From: Petunia secreta
Lineage: Eukaryota; Streptophyta; Magnoliopsida; Solanales; Solanaceae
Length of the DNA stretch: 64,000 nt
Assembly: GCA_029990175.1 (NCBI GenBank)
Contig: JARKIP010000065.1
Location: forward strand, 8,126,501 to 8,190,500
Reading direction: 5' to 3'
The notes under the pieces are model-generated. The model searched no databases. It was given only the letters and a program-made list of their open reading frames with translations, and was not told where the DNA came from. This document shows, in pieces, positions 55,989 to 64,000 of this stretch. Every line of letters begins with the position of its first letter. Within the stretch, counting starts at the first letter, position 1. Both the position numbers and the translations under genes were made by a program.

Positions 55989-57960
55989 GAACCTTTGCTC
56001 GCCCTCGTGCAATCACAAATAACTTTCCAACTTAGGTAGAATAGGTCTGCCTACGACTATGGTTGATACCGACCATTGAACAAAAGCATACGTGACTACT
56101 ACGGGTCCAACAAACATGCCAACAATATAACAAACTCAAAACACGAGAACAACCACCCCAAGACAACTCAAATGCACAAACTTGACTCATTGCAACCATG
56201 CTCCCATAAAGTCACCCCTTCCTACTCAACCAGGAAGCCACGACTTCACCTATCTCACGTAAACCGTGTGCCCTCACCAATAATGAAGCAAGAGAGTGTC
56301 CCCCAAATATCACACACAACAATGAATATCAAGAATAGAATGAGGACAATAGCATAGAAAGAATTCACTCACTCTCATGAAATGCTCACATGTCACACAT
56401 GATGTACCATAGGCTTGCCCGTAGTGCAGGACACCATTAATGTAGGCTCACTCCAATCGGGATTAACTAGGACTTTAAAGGGTTGTAATGTAGGCTAAGG
56501 GGCTGGTAGGATACATATGGATAATAGTGGCTACCTCCCTAAGCACTTTAATACATCACATTCAATTTAAGCACATATCTCATCAAAACCAACAACCACT
56601 TCACCCAACCAACAAACTTTTTCTTCACACACATTTTCCACAAAGTAGTAATTTTTCTTTTAAGCACACACTAGCAAGGATGGATATTCTTTTCTCTCTT
56701 TTGTTTTTCTTTTTTCATTTGTTTTCTTTTCAATTGAATTCTTTCCAAACCTTGCCAATGCTCCTTCAACTACTTCACAATTTATCAAGTATTCCCCTCA
56801 TTGGTTCCACTAAAAAACCTCCCAATACTTCAACCACAAACTCCACAATAATATAAAATTATCAATTAAAGTGCTTAAGGAGTAAAGGGTCAAAAGAAAG
56901 CAATTTAGAACAAGTGGGTAGGCTTGCAGTGTGGGTGCCAACAAAAAGGTCAAAGGGATCACAACAATCAAGGGTGCATATAAGGGTGGCAAATCAAGGT
57001 AAAAGGCTTATCCAAGAAGGCCTGTATCATCTCCCGACTAGAGCAAATCTGGGATTTCGCTATGCACACACACGGGGCAAGTTCTAGACACCAATATGCA
57101 AACATGGAACACAATAGAATATGCCTCACAACACATATTGCACACAGTCCACACAAGATGATTCCATCACAACTCTCAATCAAACAAATAAGGTGCAATT
57201 TGTGGGAAATTAAGCACTAATGCACAAAGGTTCACAACAAATTCAAGTGAGTGGACTCGAGCATCTCAAGGGGTTCATTCCATTTTTTCTCGGCATGCAT
57301 CACAATTTAAAACCAAAAGACACCACAAATAGCACATGCTCAAGTCCAAGTACATCGGTATCAAACAACTCAAAGGCACCTAGCATTCTACCTAATTCTT
57401 CGTCTAGGGCCACCTAACAACTAATACTATACTAATCCTAAAATATAAAAAATAACCCGGTTCAAAGGTCTACCCATGGAAAAGAACCGAGGTCATAAGA
57501 AAAACCACGGGGCGGATGACTGTACCACTATCTAAAACTAAAAATAAAATCTTTTTGGAATTTTTCATTAGTTTTCTAATTTTTGTTCATTTTTTTATAT
57601 ATTAAAGTAAGAAACAAATAAAAATAAAGTCAAGTGACAAAAATAAAAATTTCTAAAATTAAATTCCTAAGGATACAATCATCCATAACCTCAAAAACTT
57701 GGGAAGGCCCCCACCCCACACTTAAAACTAAGCAATGTCCTCAGTGCGACAAAAACTAAAGTACAAGAGGTAAAAGAACTTCCATGAAGGCTCTAGCCCT
57801 TGGTGCTAGCATCCTCCAGGCTTCCGTATAGTATGAGGTACTCAGACTTCCCCCAACAGGTCATCAATATTGGGCAGGTGTGAGGACACCCCACACTTAA
57901 ACTCGACATTACATGAACCTGCAATCCAAAGAAAAACAAAAACTACGTGACACTATAAAT
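55989..57960 (-). other. 3' non-coding spacer of Athila copy 2
   Basis: Homologous to 8938-10744 of copy 1 but much diverged, with frames not conserved. At 57711-57900 the two PPT-like motifs that flank the env-position ORF in copy 1 lie only about 180 bases apart, so that ORF has been lost here. Confidence 0.6.
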
Positions 57961-57969
57961 AAAATAATA

Positions 57970-58035
57970 CAAGTACAAACTCGGGTTGCCTCCCGAGAAG
58001 CGCCTTATTTAACGTCGTGGCAGGACGACACTTTT
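57970..58035 (-). other. Tandem hairpins, Athila copy 2
   Basis: CTCGGG-TTGCCT-CCCGAG (57977-57994) and GTCGT-GGCAGG-ACGAC (about 58013-58028) match the pair in copy 1. The second hairpin has changed loop and flank bases yet keeps a five-pair stem. Confidence 0.55.
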
Positions 58036-58038
58036 AGC

Positions 58039-59205
58039 TCACTTCCAGTATTTATGTCTTCCCTTCTTACGACGAACCTTTGCTTTCTTCCTTTCTTTGA
58101 GAGAACCCATCTTCAACTTCACATGTGATGTGCCATTGCTATCTTGTTCCACATTCTGCTCACACACGTCATTTGGTTTACTTCCATGTTCTTGTTGGAC
58201 ACATTCGATCATAGAGCACTGTTCAACCTTAGTTATGTGCTCCGTCTCATTATAAACATTGAAAGTAACCTTTTCTCCATGCGCTCTAACAGTCGTCTCT
58301 CCCAGCTCCATGCCAATAATTGCCTTCGAGGTGACTAAGAGTGGTCTCCCCAAAATGATGGGAGCTTCTCGGTCCTCTTCATAATCTAGGACTATAAAAT
58401 CAGCAGAGAATGTAAACTTACCAACTTTAAGCAACACATCCTCCAACTTACCATCGGGGTGAGTGAGTGATCCATCCGCCATATTAAGAGTAACTGAAGA
58501 GGGCTTGATTGCACCTAGCCCTAACCTTTTGCAAACAGATTGAGGCATGAGATTTATGCTCGCACCCAGATCACACAATGCACCAATGATATTATGCCCT
58601 CTAATGGTGCAAGGAATAGTAAACCTCCCAGGATCTTGAAGTTTTGGAGGTAGCTTGCTCAAGATTGTACTACACTCCTCGACTAACTCAACTGTATCTA
58701 TATCTTGAGGCTTTTTCTTCTTGACTAAAATCTCTTTTAAGAACTTTACAAAGGATGGCATCAATTCAAACACATAAGTCAAATGAATGTTAACTTGAAG
58801 CTCTTTCAACATACTCACAAATTTTTGATACTGGGCAAAATCCTTCGATGGTATAAGTCTCTGCGAGAATGGTGGAGGCGGTAGAGGTGCCTCCTTTTTC
58901 TCTTTTTTCTTCTTTACCTTCTCCACTTTTTCAAATTTTTCTATTTCAGCTCTCTCCTCTGACTTGGCCATCAGCTCTCCACCTTCAATTAAAGTCACTG
59001 CACGACATTGCTCAGGCCCTTTTTTAACAGTATTGATGGATCCCACCAACTGCCCTAACTGGGGCTCTAGGTTCTTTTGAGCATTGACAAGATCTTGTAT
59101 GGCATGTGCATGGGCTGCAGTGTCAGCTATCATTCTCTTCTGGCCTGCCATTAGCTGCTTTAGCATATCTTCAACTGAATTGCTAACCTGCTATGGTGGA
59201 GCTGG
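58039..59205 (-). pseudogene. Athila copy 2 gag C-terminus and protease
   Basis: The frame holds a helical linker, a Lys/Glu-rich stretch (KFEKVEKVKKKKEKKEAPLP), the retropepsin motif ALCDLGASINLMP, IVLDYEEDREAPIILGRPLL and a long basic tail (KERKKAKVRRKKGRHKYWK). It then stops, with no RT sequence. The protease motifs are intact, so a protease could be made if the upstream gag breaks were suppressed. The basic tail is not part of the pol-bearing copy. Confidence 0.82.
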
Positions 59206-60189
59206 AAGTGGTTGGTAATTATTTAGGGCTCTCATATTGCCTTGATAATAAGCATTACCAAACTGATTTTGACCTTGCGGCCTGTTTTTATTACTCACAT
59301 AATAAACTGACTCTGGATTAGAGGAGCAAACCTCTGTAGTATGATCTTAACCACAAACCTCACAAAAACTCTGAAGTTGTTGCACTGGAGCTACTTGTTG
59401 ACGAGTCTACGGCAGAGCTAGCTTGCTAATTTAATTGGAAATAGCATCCATCTTCGCCCTCAGATCCGAAACTGCATCTAACTGAAGTACCCCATCAGAT
59501 TTCTGCGTAGTAGCTCTACCATCTCCCTACCATTCAGGATTGCTCTGCAAAAACTTGTCTAGTAATTCATAGATATGGTCAAAGTTTAAGGCCAGTACTT
59601 GGCCTCCAGAAGCAGCATCTACCACGATCTTAGTATGCGCAGTCAACCCCTCAACAAAAGTATGTGCCAGAACCTCATTTGATTGGTTATGGTGTGGACA
59701 ATCTCTCAGTGAAGCTTTAAACCGCTCCCAGGATGAATACAAAGACTCTCCTTCTATCTGTCTGAAGGACATAATTTCACTCTTCAGCCAGGCTGTCTTG
59801 GCAGATGGATAAAATTTAGCTAAGAACTTCTTAGCCAAATCATCCCAAGTAGTGATAACCCAGGCTTTTCAGCCTTTAACCACCTCTTTGCTGCCCCGAT
59901 CAATGAAAAGGGGAAAAGTATCAATCGAATATAATCAGTTGAGACCCCTGCTGGTGTGTATGTGTCACTAATCTCCAAGAAATTCTGGATATGTTGTTGT
60001 GGATCCTCGTGCAATAATCCATCATATTGTCCAGTCGCATGTAACAGTTGTATCATGCCGGACTTAATCTCGAAGTGTCTAGTAATTTCAGGTTTAACTA
60101 TGCTCGAGGCTACTCCCTCTAGACTTGAAAGAGCTACATCCTGCACAGCTAAAGCTCGATCTGCTGCCATTCCTACAGGTAAGGGTTAA
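59206..60189 (-). pseudogene. Athila copy 2 gag, capsid and knuckle region
   Basis: MAADRALAVQDVALSSLEGV opens the recognisable part. IQLLHATGQYDGLLHEDPQQ and RWLKAEKPG match copy 1. A one-base loss near 59859 shifts the frame, which continues AKKFLAKFYPSAKTAWLK and ends QSNPEW. Further stops follow, and the knuckle near 59340-59370 reads CEVCG followed by TAA. At the position of the copy 1 gag TAG this copy has CAG. Confidence 0.82.
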
Positions 60190-60289
60190 GAGAAACCTAT
60201 TACCTGAAAACGCACAAGAAACTCAAAATAAAAATTAAACCTGAATAGAAAATAATAAATCGTCTGAAAAAAAAAAGTCAATTATTTAG

Positions 60290-60307
60290 TCCCCGGCAAC
60301 GGCGCCA
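60290..60307 (-). other. Primer binding site, tRNA-Asp type (copy 2)
   Basis: The minus strand reads TGGCGCCGTTGCCGGGGA, the consensus Athila primer site. Confidence 0.9.
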
Positions 60308-60313
60308 AAAATT

Positions 60314-61482
60314 TGTTGCTCCCAACGCATACGCAAGTATACGTGGTCGACAAGTAATATAGTGATAAGTTGAGTATCGTTCCCACGAGGACTATTCAGA
60401 CTGGACTCCTAACAAATAATTTCTTAACAGCTATTCAAGGATCTTTTTCCAATAGTGTGAATTTTATTAACTAAAGAACAGTAATTTAAATGGTGGAAAT
60501 TCAGTCAAACAATGGGGCAAACTTTGGTTGTAAACAATATTAATGAGACGGCCCAGGGTCAGAGCTACGACCACAAATTAGTCTATCCTAGGCGAGCAAG
60601 TATACGTCTATCCTACTCACAAGTTGGTTCCCCAATGCCCAGGTTCAGAATCTAGCCATACTCTTTCTTATTGCATTCATAAATTCCCTCTTTCGAGTTC
60701 AATCTAAGAACCATAGATAATGCATAATTATCGGGGCCTAATAATTAAACAAGTGAAATCAAGAAAGAAAAAATAATCCGTTATGGGATTCAATATCTGG
60801 AACCCTAGAACGAAGGATTTAGCCACACATACTCATAATCACAAGACAATGATTTGATGAAATAATGATGAAATAATTAATAGTTGAAAGAATAGGAATT
60901 AAACCCTTGTTCAGTGAAGTATGGTGCTCAACAGTTGCTCCAAAGTCTGAACTCCCCTAAAAAACTAAGTAGAACAGTATTTATAATGTTTACAAAAGTC
61001 TAGCAATTAGTTACGCCTAAGCCTAGATGAAATAGGACTTCCAAAATCGCTCCAGGGGCGCTATAGCTGGTGCCCCGCGCCTCAAACCGCGTGAAACCAA
61101 GCAGAGGACGTCGAATCTTGCACGTAACGGCCATGCCGCGCGTCCCAAAATGCAGAAGAAAGATGGCCCCAAACCGTGCCTCCACTGGGCGCTGTAGTGG
61201 GCGCCCCGTGGCACCTATAGCGCCAGGCTAATTTCGCTGCTTTCGTCATTCGCAGCTTGCTTCGTTTTGTGCCTTCGCGTGCTCGATCTAATCCTCAATA
61301 AAAATTCAATCTTTTCTTGCTCGATTATGCTCTTTAAAGCTTCAATTGCACTTCATAACAACCTGCAATCATACGACATAAAATCAGTGCAAAATCAAAT
61401 TCATCAACTAGAAAATGTGCGAATAAAGTTTCAAAACGTGAGGAAATATTAAGGAAATATAGGCATAAAATGCCAAACATCA
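60314..61482 (-). repeat. 5' LTR of Athila copy 2
   Basis: 1169 bp, shorter than its split partner because of internal deletions: about 160 bp near 60577, about 50 bp near 60800 and one GC module near 61160. Edges TGTTGCTCC and AACATCA are intact. The TATA-like TTATAAATAC on the minus strand is near 60979-60988. Confidence 0.9.
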
Positions 61483-61822
61483 TCGTCATATTTCAAGCCT
61501 GACGTGGCTAACAGTCATATTATAAGCCTAACAAGGCTGGTCGTCATATTATAAGTCTGACGAGGCTAATCGTCATATTTTAAGTCTGACATGGCTATCG
61601 TCATATTATAAGCCTAATGAAGCTGGTTGTCATATTATAAGTCTAATGAGGCTGGTCGTCATATTTTAAGCCAAGCCTGGCGTGGCTAGTCGTTATATTC
61701 TAAGCCTGGTATGGCTAGTCCTGGTATGGCTAGTTGTCATATTCTAAGCCTGGCGTGGCTAGTTGTTATATTATAAGCCTGACGTGGCTGATCGTCATAT
61801 TCTAAGCCTGACGTGGCTAGAG
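61483..61822 (+). repeat. 29-bp minisatellite, about eleven units
   Basis: Units follow CGTCATATTMTAAGCCTGAC, then GTGGCTAGT. The best conserved units contain TGACGTGGC, which overlaps two plant bZIP core sites (TGACG and ACGTGGC); others differ mostly by CpG decay. The array is continuous with 43646-43678 once the Athila insertion is removed. The first five bases are the right TCGTC duplication. Confidence 0.85.
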
Positions 61823-62898
61823 TGCTATCATGTCTATTGTGATTGCCTGTGAATCGTATGTTTGTGTCGAAAGATCTGCTCTCAAAAAAAGATTCGTTAG
61901 TTGAAACAGAGTGGTTGCATTGCAATGGACACCAATGTATTAGCTTGAAGCTGAATTCGTCCTTTGGTGTGATGACTGAATATCTCGGTGATTCGGATTA
62001 TGTAAATACTTACATTCCCAGACTGAGGTTTGGTGTTTGGATTTTACCGGATTTGGAGGTTGTCCAAAATTGTATTGTTCTTGGGTAATGGATTGGTTTG
62101 TATGGAAAATGTATTTGTGATTTGAGAGTTGTAGCTTCCATGTGTTGCTTCTTGTTGCACCATTGTCTTGCCTTGATCAATCAGTCTCTGAATCTTTTGT
62201 TTCGGTGCTGGGTATTTTGCGATTTCATGGGATTGAATATTTGAGTGATGGGAATAGATCTTTTTTGGATCGAATTTGGAATGGGTATCTAGGGAGTAGT
62301 TCATTTGTTGGTTGAAATATCTTTTGATTGAGCTAAGGAGTAAAGGTGTGAGGTTTTGTCCTTTTGTCTGTCCTCAATTGTGTTGAGCCAGATGAGGTTA
62401 TTGTGTAAAGTCTTGATAGAGGGGAATGTTGTTTATTGTGTAAATTGGGTGCGGTGTGGGGTTGTGAGTTTTTCCAGTTTCGGTTGTATAGTGATTTAAT
62501 TTCTTTCTTGCGACTTATGTGTGGGTAAAATGCTGGCTGATTTTGGTTGTCCATATCACAAGTTGTACGGCAGTGGAATTTGGATTGTCTGAATGCTCCT
62601 GGTGTATGCTGGTGGTTCAAAAGACTTTGTCATGAGGTAAATGTTTTCAACTCGGCTTGCTATTTCGGCCTTTTCTGAATGCAGATTCTTGACCAATTTC
62701 GGTGTTCAAACGCATAGAAATCGTAATAAAGTGATAAAATGCACAAAACTGTGTTAGCACATTAGCAAAGATTTGATGTAAAAACTACATACATAAAGCT
62801 TCATAGAATGCCTAGACCGCAGATGATAGATTAGCTCTTGAATTTGAAGATTATGAAAAATTGTACAAAGATTCTAGAAGATTGCTTGAGTGCTTTAT
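61823..62898. other. Unassigned stretch
   Basis: No recognisable gene or repeat. The short frames on either strand have no known motif. Confidence 0.4.
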
Positions 62899-64000
62899 TG
62901 TTGCTCCCAAACGCACACGCAAGTATATGTGGTCGACAAGTAATAAAGTGATAAATCGAGTATCGTTCCCACGAGGACTATTTAGACTTACACTTCACAA
63001 ACAATTTCTAACAAACTATTCAGGGATCTTTTTCTTTGATGGTGAGAGGTTTAGTAACTAAAAAACAACAATTAAGAGGGTAAAAGTGGATTCAAATAAT
63101 GGAGCAAAACATGGTTGTTATCATTAATAAGGAGGCGGTCCAGGGTCAGAGTTACGAACAATCCAGTTGAGTTTTCCAATTGATTCCACTTCTTAAATCT
63201 CAGATTACTAACTAACAGATTAAATGTACCCGTGAAAACCTTTCGATTCTTCACGGTCTATGCAGGCTACTCCAATCCCTATATGTCTATGGGTTGAATC
63301 ACGTGCACGCATTAACGAATTCTGCAATGAGTTAAACTAGGCGAGCAAGTATATGTCTATCCTCCTCACAAATTGGTTCCCCGACGCCCGGGTTCACAAA
63401 CTAGTCCTATTCTTTCTTATTACGTAGTTAAATTCCCTCTTTCGAGTTCAATCTAAACACCATAGATAATGCGTAATAATCGGGCCCTGACAATTACACA
63501 AGTGAAATCAAGAAAGAATAAGCAATCCATTATGGGATTTAATAAATGAGAATCAATCTTCAAACATCAACTTTCATGAAATACTCTAACCCTAGAACTA
63601 GAGATTTAGCCACGCATACTCATAATAACAATACAAAGATTTGATGTAATAATGAAATAATGATGAAATAAATTAATGGAAGGAAGAAAAACCCTTGTTC
63701 ACAATGTTATGAGCTCTCCAATTTGCTCCAAAGTCTGAACTCCTCTCAAAAACTAAGTAAAAGAGTATTTATAGAGTTTACAAACACCTAGTAATAAGTT
63801 AGACCCAATGCTAGACGGCATAGGAAGTAAAAATCCGCACAAGGGGCGCTATAACGGGCGCCCTGCACCCCCCGAACGCGCCAAGACAAGCAGAACCCGT
63901 CGAACTCTGGGCGCCTTAGGAGCGCCCCGCGCTGGGAAAAGCGCCAGAAGCCAAGCGCCTTGGAAGGCGCACCGCGCCACATACCGCGCCAGGCAATTTT
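62899..64000 (-). repeat. Third Athila-type LTR, runs off the window
   Basis: Starts TGTTGCTCCC and follows the other Athila LTRs to the GC-rich U3 block (63838-64000), where GGCGC modules are again expanded and rearranged. No PBS lies at its left edge (GAGTGCTTTAT), so it is either the 3' LTR of another minus-strand element or a solo LTR. Confidence 0.85.

Larger units (their letters stand above)
43679..61482 (-). mobile_element. Athila-type gag-protease-only retrotransposon (copy 2), split by a Tekay element
   Basis: The element is bounded by Athila LTRs and a perfect TCGTC duplication (43674-43678 and 61483-61487). It has a tRNA-Asp-type PBS, gag and protease, but homology goes straight from the protease/RT linker to the post-integrase hairpins, so RT, RNase H, integrase and the env-position ORF are all absent. 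Its 3' LTR is interrupted by the Tekay insertion at 44274-55176. It fits the known class of terminal-repeat, GAG-only non-autonomous retrotransposons. Confidence 0.9.

Noticed and set aside
61483..61822. CRISPR array
   Set aside because: Units are contiguous, with no unique spacers, and the sequence is plant nuclear DNA.

Overview
This window looks like repeat-dense nuclear DNA of a flowering plant, most likely an asterid eudicot and possibly a member of the Solanaceae. That placement is an inference from the mix of Athila, Tekay/Del, Tat, L1 LINE, CACTA and Helitron elements and from the style of several LTR ends. I recognise no conserved host housekeeping gene and no rRNA, tRNA or CRISPR array. 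Nearly all coding capacity belongs to transposable elements, most of it broken.

Layout. (1) Positions 1-6234 hold the 3' part of a Ty3/gypsy Tat-lineage element on the + strand: gag end, protease, RT, two RNase H domains and a truncated integrase. An antisense gene with two clean introns and its own TATA box follows (3490-5005, minus), then the 3' LTR. (2) Positions 7572-19186 hold a complete Athila insertion on the minus strand, with two 1353-bp LTRs that differ at about six sites, a perfect 5-bp target duplication (CCGAT) and a tRNA-Asp-type primer site. Its RT core is deleted, and an env-position ORF follows a plant-promoter-like internal block. (3) Positions 19192-35900 are older, mixed sequence. 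They contain a Helitron 3' end, a family of sequences rich in the motif GTTCGGAACATC, an intact two-exon GRF zinc-finger gene (minus, 26491-26897), degraded Ulp1-type protease pieces, and the two complementary halves of an L1 LINE in opposite orientations. (4) Positions 36110-38340 hold a TNP2-type CACTA transposase relic split by a 1.34-kb non-autonomous CACTA element.

(5) Positions 43679-61482 hold a nested structure. A 29-bp minisatellite was hit by a second Athila-type element (minus strand, duplication TCGTC). That element keeps only gag and protease and lacks all of RT, RNase H and integrase. Its 3' LTR was then split by a chromovirus of the Tekay/Del type (44274-55176, plus strand) with 2.8-kb LTRs, a Met-type primer site and a chromodomain pol broken by a few point lesions. 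(6) A third Athila-type LTR enters at 62899 and runs off the window.

How the parts relate. The two Athila elements share PBS, gag, a pair of hairpins after the integrase position, internal polypurine-like motifs and a GC-rich, GGCGC-modular U3 block. The gag-only copy, and the RT-deleted copy with very similar LTRs, could both have depended on enzymes supplied in trans. The recurring regulatory theme is extra transcription and splicing signals inside LTR elements: a TATA box plus introns for the Tat antisense gene, a promoter-like block plus intron signals before the Athila env-position ORF, and a branch site plus acceptor abutting the Tekay gag ATG.
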